The position numbers and the translations under genes were made by a program. Source: Streptosporangium amethystogenes (GTDB lineage: Bacteria > Actinomycetota > Actinomycetes > Streptosporangiales > Streptosporangiaceae). Taken from it: DNA of 51,965 nucleotides. Shown here in pieces: positions 20,593-29,693 of this stretch. The stretch is taken from contig NZ_JOEQ01000042.1 in the NCBI RefSeq assembly GCF_000721075.1, positions 1 through 51,965 of the forward strand, in the 5' to 3' direction. Each line of letters opens with the position of its first letter. Position 1 is the stretch's first letter. The notes beneath the pieces were generated by a model that worked only from the letters and a program-made list of their open reading frames with translations, was not told the origin of the DNA and ran no database searches.

Positions 20593-21243
20593 TCAGCGGC
20601 GGAGGCGCGTGTGCCAGGGGTGGGTGCCGTGTTCGGTCGCCAGAGCCTCGTCCAGCCACGCCTTTTGCGCGTCGTCGAGCCGGGGCAGGGCCTCGTCGAA
20701 GTCGAGTTCGTCCTTGGGACGCGGCGACTTGGCCTTGTACAAGAGCTGGATCTCCGGCGCGATCCGCGAGAAACCGTCGTCGGCGACCGTGAACGACGCC
20801 AGCGGACGGCGAATCCTCGGATCTCGCCGGTACACCCAGTCCTGCCCGTCGGCCTCGTCGAGCATCAGCTGGATCCGCCACGGACCGTCTGTGTCCTCGC
20901 GGACCCAGACGTCATGGACACCCGGCGGGAGGATCTCGTCCTGTGGCCAGTGGCGCAGCGTGCCCGGCGGGTCGGCGGCCCAGCAGTCCCACCCCGCGAG
21001 CAACCGGCGCGCCGTGGCCTGGTCCCGGCGGAGGATTCCGACGTCGATGTCCACGTGCTCGCGGTAGGCGCGGCCGACCTCCAGCTCGATCGCGTATCCT
21101 CCGCCGATCCACCAGGACGTCTCCAGCCCGCCGAACAGCTCGACGACCTCGGCCAATGGAGCCGGCTCCCATATTCCCCACGGTGTCTGCGTACGCGGCA
21201 TGTCGTCATTGTCGCTGAGCCTGTCCCAGTGGGAAAGCGTCAT
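20593..21243 (-). CDS. Nucleotidyltransferase, aminoglycoside-adenylyltransferase-like
   Basis: A 216-residue protein of the nucleotidyltransferase fold. The motif GGGYAIELEVGRAYREHVDI (about 47-66) with Asp65 and Asp67 (HVDIDVGILRRD) gives the metal-binding DxD. QLMLDEADGQDWVYRRDPRI and PEIQLLYKAKSPRPKDELDF (with the LLYKAK Lys) fit the ANT(2'')/lincosamide nucleotidyltransferase-like group. The start at 21243 is chosen because its ATG overlaps the peptidase stop (ATGA), which implies translational coupling. It is the last gene of the ligase/amidotransferase/peptidase operon. It might modify the pathway product, or it could be a resistance-type enzyme riding along. Length is normal for the fold. 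Confidence 0.85.
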   Translation of the reverse strand: MTLSHWDRLSDNDDMPRTQTPWGIWEPAPLAEVVELFGGLETSWWIGGGYAIELEVGRAYREHVDIDVGILRRDQATARRLLAGWDCWAADPPGTLRHWPQDEILPPGVHDVWVREDTDGPWRIQLMLDEADGQDWVYRRDPRIRRPLASFTVADDGFSRIAPEIQLLYKAKSPRPKDELDFDEALPRLDDAQKAWLDEALATEHGTHPWHTRLRR

Positions 21244-23390
21244 GCCGGGTCGGGGGCGGTCAGATGCCAGCTGAGCCATTCGACGACGTTCTTGACGAAG
21301 GTCACCCGGTTGGCGAGTTGCCGGATCTCGTGCCCCTCGTCCTCGAACAGCAGCAACTCGCAGGGGATGCCACGGGCCCGCGCCTCCCGCAGCACCTGCT
21401 CGGCCTCGTACACCGGGACGTTGGTGTCGCGGGCGCCGTGCACGACCAGCAGCGGGGCGGCCAGCCGGTCGAAGGAGTGCAGGGGCGACAGCGCCCGCAG
21501 CAGGTCACGGTCGGCGACCGGGTGGCCGTACTCGCTGACGGCCGCCGCGGCGATCCACGGCTCGGTCCGGTCGTAGAAGGTCTCGAAGTCGGCCATGCCG
21601 CAGACGTCGACCCCGGCGCGGAAGAGGTGGGGGTGGGTGACGAGGGCGGCCAGCGTCAGGTAACCGCCGTAGGAGCGTCCCATGCAGGCGATCCTGGCCT
21701 CCTCGGCGACACCCGACCGCGCCAGTTCGACGGCGCAGTCGGCGACGTCGTCGATCGCGTCGAAGCGGAGCCCGTGGTTGTCGGCGTTGCGGAAGGCCCT
21801 GCCGAACCCGGACGAGCCGCGGACGTTCGCCGCGAGCACCCCGATACCGGCGGCCAGCAGATTCTGGAACAGCGGGTTGAAGGTGGGCCGTTCCTGGCTC
21901 TCCGGACCGCCGTGCAGGTAGACGACGAAGGGCATCGGGCCCCGAGCTCCGGGGACCCGGTAGAGCCAGCCGGTCAGCTCCATGCCGTCGCGCGCCTGGA
22001 AGCGCATCAACTCCGCCTCGGCCGCCTCGGCGACCGGGGAGTCCCCCGCGATCCGCCGGTAACCGCCGTTCTCCAGATCGCAGAGCACCACGTGGGAGGG
22101 GGCACCGGGCCCCTCGACCGCCAGGACGGCCAGGCTACCGTCCAGGGAGACCCTGATCGAGGAGACCACCTCGGCGGGCAACGGCGGGAGCGGGCGCACC
22201 GCACCGGTGGCCGGCTCGATCACCTCCAGTTCCGACCGGCCGCTGTCGTTCCACACCAGGACGGCACAGTGGCCGTTGGCACTCAGCGCGAACTGGTCGA
22301 GTTCGGCGTCCACCCGCTCGGCCAGCACGACCTCCGTACCGTCCTCACCCACCGCGAGCAGCGCGGCCCGGTCACGGCCGACATCGGACAGCAGGTAGGC
22401 GACCGTCCCGTCCGGAGAGAGGATGCCGTAGTCGGTGGAGCCGTTCAGTCCCGCCAGCAGCGGCTGTTCCCCGGGTCCTGGAAGATCGCCCGCGGCCTCG
22501 TCGGGCAGACCCGAGGGCAGGCCGGGCGGGAAGTCCTCGAGATGCCCCTCGGGTAGATCGGAGCGGAGCCCGGCCGGGGGGTCGGCGGAGAGGGCGGAGC
22601 GGAGGCCGGGGGTGAGGTCCTCGGTTTCGAGAAGACCAGGTTCGAGATCCCCCGGAGCGGAGAGGCCGGACGCGAGGGCCCCGGGACCGGCGGCGCCGTC
22701 GGGACCGGACATGCCCGAGGTGAGGTCGCCGGGACGGGCGGCGGGAAGGCCGGTGGGATCACCGGGGAAGGCGGGAAGGTCGGCCGCGTACATCCGGCGC
22801 ACGCCGCGCGGGCCGCGCCGCAGCAGCATCCGCCGATGGTCACGGCTGATCGCCGCCGGGTGCATCAGCGCGCCGCCCGCGATGACCTCCCGGCTGCCGG
22901 AGCCCGCGTCGATGAGCACCGCGTCCGTACGGCCGGACGCGGAGACCTCGGCGACGAGAAGGATCTCCCCCTGCCCGGTCCAGCGCACGAACGACGCCGA
23001 TCCCCCCTCCGGCGCGGCCAGCGGGCGCAGATCGCTCCCGTCGGGCCTGACCGTCCAGACCTGGGTGTGCTCCCCGCCGCCCGGCACGACGAGGACGGCC
23101 AGCCGTCTGGCGTCGGGAGACCAGCTCACATCGGCGGCGGGCTCGGGACCGGTGTCGAGGGACCACGCCTCCGTCTCTCCGCCGGCCGGCCCTCCGGCCG
23201 ACGCTCCCTGCGGGAGCAACGCCTCCAGATCACCGCCGAGAAGCTGGACCCAGACGCGCGGAGAGCCGTCCCTGTCGGCGATGAACGCGACGGCGCTCAG
23301 GTCGGGCGCCAGCGCGGGCGCCCGGCAACTCCAGGCGGTCAGGCCGGTGCCCGCCGAGGGGCGGGCACCGGCTCCGGGCATGTCGGCCAT
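21240..23390 (-). CDS. S9 family prolyl-oligopeptidase-like peptidase
   Basis: A 716-residue cytoplasmic serine peptidase. Residues 1-460 form a beta-propeller (repeats such as VSWSPDARRLAVLVV and GILSPDGTVAYLLSD). Residues 465-716 form the alpha/beta-hydrolase domain: HGGPESQ for the oxyanion side, Ser573 in CMGRSYGGY, Asp655 in HGARDTNVP and His687 in EDEGHEI. All three catalytic residues are present. The start ATG overlaps the upstream stop (TGATG). About 100 residues (206-308) form a low-complexity insert full of DLxxGL-like units that relatives lack. No signal peptide. It may release or degrade the peptide made by the two upstream enzymes. Confidence 0.93.
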   Translation of the reverse strand: MADMPGAGARPSAGTGLTAWSCRAPALAPDLSAVAFIADRDGSPRVWVQLLGGDLEALLPQGASAGGPAGGETEAWSLDTGPEPAADVSWSPDARRLAVLVVPGGGEHTQVWTVRPDGSDLRPLAAPEGGSASFVRWTGQGEILLVAEVSASGRTDAVLIDAGSGSREVIAGGALMHPAAISRDHRRMLLRRGPRGVRRMYAADLPAFPGDPTGLPAARPGDLTSGMSGPDGAAGPGALASGLSAPGDLEPGLLETEDLTPGLRSALSADPPAGLRSDLPEGHLEDFPPGLPSGLPDEAAGDLPGPGEQPLLAGLNGSTDYGILSPDGTVAYLLSDVGRDRAALLAVGEDGTEVVLAERVDAELDQFALSANGHCAVLVWNDSGRSELEVIEPATGAVRPLPPLPAEVVSSIRVSLDGSLAVLAVEGPGAPSHVVLCDLENGGYRRIAGDSPVAEAAEAELMRFQARDGMELTGWLYRVPGARGPMPFVVYLHGGPESQERPTFNPLFQNLLAAGIGVLAANVRGSSGFGRAFRNADNHGLRFDAIDDVADCAVELARSGVAEEARIACMGRSYGGYLTLAALVTHPHLFRAGVDVCGMADFETFYDRTEPWIAAAAVSEYGHPVADRDLLRALSPLHSFDRLAAPLLVVHGARDTNVPVYEAEQVLREARARGIPCELLLFEDEGHEIRQLANRVTFVKNVVEWLSWHLTAPDPA

Positions 23391-25177
23391 CAGATGCCCT
23401 GTGCCTGCAACCACAGCTCCAGGAGTCCGAGCTGCCACAGCGCGTTCGCTCCCAGGGTGGTGCGGTGCTCGTCCGGTGCCGCGAGCAGCTTGTCGACGTA
23501 CGGCTGCTCGAACAGGCCGCGTGACCGCGCGGCCCGCCCGGTCAGCGCGTCCCTGACGAGTTCCAGGAACGGACCGTGGATGTGCCTGATGGCGGGGACC
23601 GGGAAGTAGCCCTTGGGCCGGTCGATGATCTCGGCGGGCAGCAGCTCGCGCGCGGCGTCCTTCAGGACGCCCTTGCCGCCGGAGGCGATCTTGAGCTCGG
23701 GAGGGCAGGCCGCCGCCAGTTCGACCAGCTCGTGGTCGAGGAACGGAGTCCTGGCCTCCAGCCCGAAGGCCATGGTCATGTTGTCCACCCGTTTGACCGG
23801 GTCGTCGACGAGCATGACCTCCGTGTCCAGGCGCAGCACCGCGTCGAGCGCGGTGTCGGCACCGGGCGCCGCGAGGTGGCGCCGGACGAACTCGCCGCTG
23901 ACGTCCTGCTCCAGCATGTACTCGGGTGACAGGATCCCGGCCAGCGTCCCGTGCGAGCGGTCGAAGAACTCCTCGGCGTACGTGACGGCCGCGTCCTCGC
24001 GCGACACGCCGGCCAGTGGCGGGTACCAGCTGTAGCCGGCGAACACCTCGTCGGCGCCCTGGCCGGACTGGACCACCTTGACGTGCCTGGAGACCTCCTG
24101 CGACAGCAGGTGGAAGGCGACGCAGTCGTGGCTGACCATCGGCTCGCTCATCGCCCGCACCGCGTGCTCCAGGGCGGGCAGCAGGCGGGTGTCACCGATG
24201 GGGATGCGGTGGTGGTCGGTGCCGAACTCATCGGCGACCAGGTCGGAGTAGGCGAACTCGTCGCCCCGCTCCCCGCCCGCCGCGGAGAACCCGATGCTGA
24301 AGGTCGACAGGCCCGCCTGCCCCTCCCCGGCCAGCAGCGCGACGATCAGGCTGGAGTCCAGGCCGCCGGAGAGCAGCACGCCCACCGGGACGTCCGCGAC
24401 CATGCGCCTGCGCACGGCGACGCGCAACTGGTCGAGCACCGCCTCGCGCCACTCGGAGGAGGACAGCCCGGCGCGGCCGGGCAGGGCCGAGCGGGTGTAG
24501 GGCGGCTGCCAGTAGCGGCGGTCGGTGACGGTGCCGTCGGGTTCGACGGTGCGTACGGTGGCCGGGGGGAGTTTCCGCACACCGGCCAGGATGGTGCGCT
24601 CGACCGGCACCACCGAGTGGAAGGTCATGTAGTGGTGCAGTGCCACCCGGTCGATGCCGGTGTCCACCCCTGTTCCGGCGAGCAGCGCGGGCAGCGTGGA
24701 GGCGAACCGGAGGCGATCGGCGTCCTGGGAGAGGTACAGGGGTTTTATACCGAGGCGGTCACGGCCGAGGGTCAGCCGGCCGGTGTCCCGCTCGGCGACC
24801 GCGAAGGCGAACATGCCCTTGAAGCGGTCGACGCAGTCGATCCCCCAGCGGTGGAAGGCCTTCACCAGCACCTCGGTGTCGGAGGCGGAGAAGAAGCGGT
24901 AGCCCCGGCCCTCCAGCTCCTCGCGCAGCTCGCGGTAGTTGTACAGGCACCCGTTGAAGACCGCGGTCAGGCCGAGGGCGCTGTCCGTCATCGGCTGGGC
25001 GCCCCGGTCCGACAGGTCGATGATCTTCAGGCGCCGATGGCCGAGCGCGACGGGTCCCAGCGACCACAGGCCCGACCCGTCGGGGCCCCGGTCGCTCATC
25101 ACCTCGCTCATCCGGGCCACCGCGGCGACGTCCGCGGGACGGCCGTCGAACCGGATCTCACCGCTCAGACCGCACAT
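23390..25177 (-). CDS. AsnB-type glutamine amidotransferase, NAGGN-amidotransferase-like
   Basis: A 595-residue amide-forming enzyme. The N-terminal Ntn glutaminase domain begins MCGLSGEIRFDG, with Cys2 as nucleophile; this fixes the start at 25177 (GGGGAG 6 bases upstream) rather than the ATG two codons earlier. RGPDGSGLW (30-38), FNGCLYNYRELR and GDTEV-like SASDTEV are present. The synthetase domain has the PP-loop SGGLDS at 270-275, SGQGADEVFAGY and DHELVELAA. Sequence and length fit the N-acetylglutaminylglutamine amidotransferase branch better than plain asparagine synthetase. It is coupled to the peptidase downstream and is 54 bp from the ligase upstream. It probably converts the C-terminal carboxylate of a small peptide to an amide. 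Confidence 0.92.
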   Translation of the reverse strand: MCGLSGEIRFDGRPADVAAVARMSEVMSDRGPDGSGLWSLGPVALGHRRLKIIDLSDRGAQPMTDSALGLTAVFNGCLYNYRELREELEGRGYRFFSASDTEVLVKAFHRWGIDCVDRFKGMFAFAVAERDTGRLTLGRDRLGIKPLYLSQDADRLRFASTLPALLAGTGVDTGIDRVALHHYMTFHSVVPVERTILAGVRKLPPATVRTVEPDGTVTDRRYWQPPYTRSALPGRAGLSSSEWREAVLDQLRVAVRRRMVADVPVGVLLSGGLDSSLIVALLAGEGQAGLSTFSIGFSAAGGERGDEFAYSDLVADEFGTDHHRIPIGDTRLLPALEHAVRAMSEPMVSHDCVAFHLLSQEVSRHVKVVQSGQGADEVFAGYSWYPPLAGVSREDAAVTYAEEFFDRSHGTLAGILSPEYMLEQDVSGEFVRRHLAAPGADTALDAVLRLDTEVMLVDDPVKRVDNMTMAFGLEARTPFLDHELVELAAACPPELKIASGGKGVLKDAARELLPAEIIDRPKGYFPVPAIRHIHGPFLELVRDALTGRAARSRGLFEQPYVDKLLAAPDEHRTTLGANALWQLGLLELWLQAQGI

Positions 25178-25231
25178 CGGCACTCCCCGATGACCTGCCC
25201 ACCCCGAAGCCGGGCGGATTCATCCCTGAGA

Positions 25232-27757
25232 TCACACATCGGCGGCCCCTCCCGGCAGCCAGGTGTCCTTGGAGCCGCCGCCCTGGGAGGAGTTGACGAT
25301 CAGGCTGCCGGCCGGTGCGACGCGGGTCAGCGCCGCCGGCGGCACCGTCGCCGTCTCCCCGAGGCAGACAAAGGCCCGCAGGTCGACCACGCGCGGGCTC
25401 AGCCGCTCCCCGTCGAAGGTCGGGTGCGTCGACAGCTGGACCGTCTCCTGGGCGACCCATCCCTGGGGCGCGGCGAGGATCTTCTCCCTGACCCTGCCGA
25501 GCTCCTCGGCGGACGCCTCGGGACCGACGACCACGCCCTGGCCGCCGAATCCGTCCACCGGCTTGACGACCAGCTCGGCCAGCCGGTCGAGCACCTGCTC
25601 GCGGTCCGCGGCGTCACGGCACAGGTAGGTGGTGATGTTGTCGATGAGCGGCTCCTCGCCCAGGTAGTACTCGATCAGGCGGGGCACGTACCGGTACAGA
25701 CACTTGTCGTCGGCGACGCCGTTGCCCGGCGCGTTGGCCAGGACGAGCGCGGAGCGTTCGACGGCGTCCATGATCTCTGGCCCCAGGGGGCCTTCGACCA
25801 GCTCGTTCTCGTCGACCCGGCGGTAGAGCACGTCGATCCTGCGCCCCGCGGCCTCCAGATGACCGTTCCTGATCTCCAGGTCGGCCGGGACCACCAGGAT
25901 CGCCCCCATCTCCTCGGCGAGCATCCGGTGCTCGTAGTAGGCGGAGTCGTCCGGCCCCGCCGAGACCACGGCGATGGCCGGCGAGTCGACCGTGCCCGCC
26001 GCGAGCAGTGCCTCCCGCAGCGTCCGCAGGCTCTGCCGCGGATCGGCGATCCCCTCGCCGGGAACGAGTTCCGGCAGCAACTCGGCCATCAGGTGCCTGT
26101 TGGTCACCGCGTACCCGAGGCCGGAGGGCACCCGCAGGTTGTCCTCCAGCACCGCCCAGCGGCCGACGTGGTCGCGGACCAGATCCAGCCCGGCCACGGC
26201 GCAGCGCACGGTGCCCGGCGGTACCCTCCGCCCGTGCTCGCGATAGCCGGGGGACTCGTCGACCACCCAGGCGGGGAGCACGCCGTCCCCGATGATCTCG
26301 CGCTCACCGTACACGTCGCGCAGGAACGCCTCCAGCGCCCGCACCCGCTGCGGCAGTGCCCGCTGGATCTCGGCCCACTCTCCGGGCGGGACCAGCCTCG
26401 GGATCAGGTCGAACGGGAAGATCCGGCTCTCGCTCCCGCCCTCCACGTGGAAGGTCATGCCGTTGCGACGCTGGTAGCCGTCGCGGAGCCGCTCCCTGCC
26501 GCGCAGACCGCGGGCGCCCAGCCGGTCCAGGACCCGCAGCACCGGCTGGTAGGACTCGCGTACCGTGCCCTCGATGATCGCCTCGTCGCCGGGGGCGTCG
26601 TAGCCGTCGAGGAGGCTGGTGTGCATCCTCGGCGTCGGCCCGCCGAAGGCGGTCTCCCAGTCCTCGGACCGCGTCTCGGCGATGACGAGGTCGACCACGT
26701 CGGCCAGCCGGCCGTCGCGGGCGAACGCCTCGCGCTGGCGGGCCGAGGAGCTTCCCCGCGCCAGCGACTCCCGGACCAGGGACGTGACGAGCTCGAGGTC
26801 ACCGGACTCCTCCAGCTGTGGCCGCAGGCCGTCCACCATCCTCCAGATCACCTCGGCGGCCGGGCCCGGGGTGCCCTTGACCGGGTCGACGAGCTCACCC
26901 TCCAGCCCTGAGCGCGCCGCCCGCCATGTCGCGGCGCGGACCATCTCCAGCCGGACCGAGCGCTCGGGGCCGTGCTGCACCGCCTCCAACTCCCTGGCCA
27001 CCAGCGCCCGGAACAGGCCGGCGATCAGCACGATGTCACCCACCCTGGGGCAGGCGTCGCACACTCTCAGCTCGATGGTGGGCAGGTGGGCCGAGGGCCG
27101 GATGTCGAAATAGATCATGCCGGGGTCGGTGATCACACCGGAGCTCACGAGCTCCCGCACCACCTGGTCGTACTCTGCGGCCGACTCGAACCTGGCCACG
27201 GGCCCCGCGGTGGGCCAGCGCTGCCAGAGCAGCGGGCGGTAGCTGGCGTACCCGGTGTCGGCTCCCAGCCAGTACGGCGAGCTGGAGCTCAGGGCGAGCA
27301 GCGGGGGCAGCCAGGGGGCCAGGCGGTGGGCGACGGCCACTGCCAGGTCGCGGTCCTCGACCTCGGCGTGGAACTGCGTGCCGCAGATCAGCTGTTCGCG
27401 GGTGAGCAACTGGTAGTCGGCGAGCATCTGCTCGTAACGGGGGTCCGGGGAGATCTTCAGCGCCGCCAGGTCCACCAGCGGCACGCTCCCCGCCGCCACG
27501 ATCCCGAGCCCCAGACCGTCCGCCGCCTGGATCACCGTGCGACGCAGCGCGGTCAGATCGTGCCCGAGGTCCTCCAGATGCACGAAGGGCCTGCTGTTGG
27601 CCTCCACCACCGAACGCTGCAGCTCGTGGGTGAACCGCTCCTCCGGTAGCTGTTCCAGCAGGACACCGGCCCGTGGGACGAGGTGCCGGGTGTCGACATC
27701 GACGACGTGGAACTCCTCTTCGACACCGACCGCGATCGGCCCCGCCAAACCCGCCAT
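25232..27757 (-). CDS. Carboxylate-amine ligase fused to circularly permuted ATP-grasp
   Basis: An 841-residue two-enzyme fusion. Residues 1 to about 375 are a GCS2/YbdK-type ligase (VGVEEEFHVVD at 10-20, ANSRPFVHLEDLG, CGTQFHAEVEDRD, IELRVCDACPRVGD), the family that joins glutamate or a similar acid to an amine. Residues about 380-841 match a circularly permuted type 2 ATP-grasp (SLLDGYDAPGDEAIIEG, RVLEDNLRVPSGLGYA-like WAVLEDNLRVPSG, VKPVDGFGGQGVVVG, SSQGGGSKDTW). Both halves make peptide-like bonds with ATP. The start at 27757 has AGGAG 7 bases upstream. It is the first enzyme of the operon and probably builds a short gamma- or alpha-linked peptide for the amidotransferase. Product unknown. 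Confidence 0.92.
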   Translation of the reverse strand: MAGLAGPIAVGVEEEFHVVDVDTRHLVPRAGVLLEQLPEERFTHELQRSVVEANSRPFVHLEDLGHDLTALRRTVIQAADGLGLGIVAAGSVPLVDLAALKISPDPRYEQMLADYQLLTREQLICGTQFHAEVEDRDLAVAVAHRLAPWLPPLLALSSSSPYWLGADTGYASYRPLLWQRWPTAGPVARFESAAEYDQVVRELVSSGVITDPGMIYFDIRPSAHLPTIELRVCDACPRVGDIVLIAGLFRALVARELEAVQHGPERSVRLEMVRAATWRAARSGLEGELVDPVKGTPGPAAEVIWRMVDGLRPQLEESGDLELVTSLVRESLARGSSSARQREAFARDGRLADVVDLVIAETRSEDWETAFGGPTPRMHTSLLDGYDAPGDEAIIEGTVRESYQPVLRVLDRLGARGLRGRERLRDGYQRRNGMTFHVEGGSESRIFPFDLIPRLVPPGEWAEIQRALPQRVRALEAFLRDVYGEREIIGDGVLPAWVVDESPGYREHGRRVPPGTVRCAVAGLDLVRDHVGRWAVLEDNLRVPSGLGYAVTNRHLMAELLPELVPGEGIADPRQSLRTLREALLAAGTVDSPAIAVVSAGPDDSAYYEHRMLAEEMGAILVVPADLEIRNGHLEAAGRRIDVLYRRVDENELVEGPLGPEIMDAVERSALVLANAPGNGVADDKCLYRYVPRLIEYYLGEEPLIDNITTYLCRDAADREQVLDRLAELVVKPVDGFGGQGVVVGPEASAEELGRVREKILAAPQGWVAQETVQLSTHPTFDGERLSPRVVDLRAFVCLGETATVPPAALTRVAPAGSLIVNSSQGGGSKDTWLPGGAADV

Positions 27758-27968
27758 TTCATCACTCCTGAAGTACGCCGACTCACCGGGATTTTTGTCC
27801 TTTGCCCGAAAAAAGCAGTTCCGCACTTCACGGGCCGTTCCGGAGAGAATCGAACCGTAAACTCACTCTCTGTGACCGGTGAGTCTCATCCGTCCGTTCG
27901 TCGACAAGGAGCACGGAGACACCTGACGAGCCTCCCTCGACGAAGGCCGGGGGAACGGCCGGGAAACC

Positions 27969-28361
27969 TCACCGAATCTCGGGCGGGTCCTCAGGCGACG
28001 GGCCGAAGGTGTCGGGAAAGGCACGGTCTCCGAGCGTCTCCGGATCATCCGGCGTGCCGGACGGATCGAGCAGGTGCCTCACGGGCGGCCTGTCGAGGAA
28101 TGTGGAGACGGCCTCGACCACCCCCTCCCCCAGCGGGCGGAACGCGTCGACCACCGCCTGGGCGGGCGGGCCGAGGTGGCTGCCGACCTCCTGGAGAAGA
28201 TCTTCCAGCATCTGCGGCAGCGGCGGCACCGGCAGGCCCAGCTGGGACGTGGAGCGAGCCTTCTCCGGCGGCGTCCAGCGCATCGAGTCGTCACTCATGG
28301 CGAGCCATTCGTCGACGGCCCCGTCGATGGAATCGAGCACGTGATCGGAATCGTCTGGCAT
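27969..28361 (-). CDS. Small acidic hypothetical protein
   Basis: A 130-residue acidic protein, soluble, rich in Asp, Glu and Pro. The start MPDDSDHVLDSIDGAVDEWL is chosen for GGGGAG 6 bases upstream. The middle (LPQMLEDLLQEVGSHLGPPA) is amphipathic helix. The end is disordered and Pro-rich. There is no recognised domain. It is 211 bp upstream of the ligase gene and on the same strand, so it may be the first gene of that operon or a separate unit. It is divergent from the methyltransferase at 28555. Confidence 0.65.
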   Translation of the reverse strand: MPDDSDHVLDSIDGAVDEWLAMSDDSMRWTPPEKARSTSQLGLPVPPLPQMLEDLLQEVGSHLGPPAQAVVDAFRPLGEGVVEAVSTFLDRPPVRHLLDPSGTPDDPETLGDRAFPDTFGPSPEDPPEIR

Positions 28362-28554
28362 GGCGGCTCCCCTCACCGACCGGGATCCGATAAGACGACG
28401 GTACCTCGCTCCGCCGCCACCGGGCAGAGGCGGGTCGGCGGCGGAAGCCTCGCGGACGGCTTCCGGGCCGCCCCATCCCCCGGTACGACAGAAGTTCGAT
28501 CATCAAAGCCCGCTAAACTGGCATAACCCCCTCAGCTGGGGGAATGAGCTGTCG

Positions 28555-29205
28555 GTGCTCTCTCAAACTCGTCCCGTCGGCGGGGACACACTCACCTTTC
28601 TCGGCGCGATCATGCGTAATCCCCAGCAGCTGGGCGCGATCGCACCCAGTTCGAAGGCCGTCGCCCGCCTGGCCGCGTCGGTGGTCCCGGCCACTCCCGG
28701 AGCCGTGGTCGTCGAACTCGGCGCCGGCGGTGGGGTGATCAGCGACGCGATCCGCGACCGCCTGCCGCCCGGAGGGCGACAACTCGCCGTGGAGGTCAAC
28801 GAGGGCATGGTGAGCCATCTGCGACGCAGCAGGCCCTGGCTTGAGGTGATCGCCGCCGACGCGGGGGACCTGGGCAAGCTGCTGAGGCAGGCCGGTCTGT
28901 CCCACGCCGACGCGATCGTCTCCTCCCTTCCCTGGACCCTGTTCGAGGAGGCGCGGCAGAGGCGCGTCCTGGAGGAGATCTCGGCCTCGCTCGTCCCCGG
29001 CGGCACCTTCAGCACCGTCACGACGCTGACCGTGCTGCCGCTCCAGCGCTTCCGGCACTTCCGCGGCCTCATGGAGGACACCTTCGCCACCGTCGACACC
29101 CTGGGCCCGATCTGGTTCAACGTGCCGCCCGCCCTGGTGTACACCGGGGTCCGGGCAGGCGAGCGGCCGGCGGAATACGTCTCCGGCGAGCCGGGCACGG
29201 GCTGA
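28555..29205 (+). CDS. Class I methyltransferase, phospholipid N-methyltransferase-like
   Basis: About 216 residues. FLGAIMRNPQQLGAIAPSSK near the N-terminus is the signature of PmtA-like and rRNA-dimethylase-like enzymes. SAM motif I is VVVELGAGGGVIS (about 51-63). AVEVNEGM is the acidic loop, and IVSSLPWTLF is the substrate motif IV region. Phospholipid N-methyltransferases methylate phosphatidylethanolamine at the membrane; this assignment is by family resemblance only. GTG at 28555 is chosen (GGGGGA about 11 bases upstream), because further upstream sequence is low-complexity. An out-of-frame ATG precedes it. It is convergent with the cupin gene. Confidence 0.82.
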   Translation: MLSQTRPVGGDTLTFLGAIMRNPQQLGAIAPSSKAVARLAASVVPATPGAVVVELGAGGGVISDAIRDRLPPGGRQLAVEVNEGMVSHLRRSRPWLEVIAADAGDLGKLLRQAGLSHADAIVSSLPWTLFEEARQRRVLEEISASLVPGGTFSTVTTLTVLPLQRFRHFRGLMEDTFATVDTLGPIWFNVPPALVYTGVRAGERPAEYVSGEPGTG

Positions 29206-29231
29206 CCACCCGGCGGCTCCCGGGCCCGTCG

Positions 29232-29693
29232 TCACCTTGAGGTCAGCACGGGTCCCGTCCAGACGAGATCGTCCAGGTTGACCACGATGGCGTCCTGGGT
29301 GCTGCGGGCGATGACCACGATCGCCTCCAGGTCGGGATCGGGGTTCTCCTCCCGGTGCGGAACGAAGGGCGGCACGAAGATGTAGTCGCCCGGTGCGGTG
29401 TCGACGCGCACCTCGACGGGCTCCTCCCCCTCGATGTCGACGAAGACGAACGAGGGGGTACCGCTGACCACGTAGATGGCGGTCTCGGAGTCGCCATGGT
29501 GGTGGTTGGCCGAAACGGTGGCCGGCGCCACGTGGGTCTGGCCCATCCACAGGCGGCTGGAGCCGGTGGTGGCTCCGCTGATCGCCGCCCGGCGGTGCAT
29601 GCCGCCGGTCTGCGCGGTCTCCGAGGTGAGCCCGCCCGGGGTGATGTGGTGCAGGCGGCGGTGGAACGGATCCTCGGGAAGGACTATCGGCAT
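29232..29693 (-). CDS. Cupin domain protein
   Basis: A 153-residue single-domain cupin. Motif 1 reads HHHGDSETAIYVVSG (about 77-91), giving three His and Glu metal ligands. Motif 2 reads PGDYIFVPPFVPHREEN, with the fourth His. This is a complete metal site. GGMHRRAAISG before the barrel is typical of a group of actinomycete small cupins. Function is unknown; it could be a sugar or acid isomerase, a dioxygenase or a binding protein. The start has AGGAG about 7 bases upstream. The ATG lies inside the end of the preceding gene (10-bp overlap), so the two are coupled. Confidence 0.9.
   Translation of the reverse strand: MPIVLPEDPFHRRLHHITPGGLTSETAQTGGMHRRAAISGATTGSSRLWMGQTHVAPATVSANHHHGDSETAIYVVSGTPSFVFVDIEGEEPVEVRVDTAPGDYIFVPPFVPHREENPDPDLEAIVVIARSTQDAIVVNLDDLVWTGPVLTSR

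Noticed and set aside
23951..26911. 986-codon plus-strand frame opposite the ligase and amidotransferase genes
   Set aside because: Mirror of two well-identified genes; no ribosome site and no recognisable fold.
27758..27968. Riboswitch or attenuator before the ligase gene
   Set aside because: The gap contains a T-rich run but no pairing pattern I could support.
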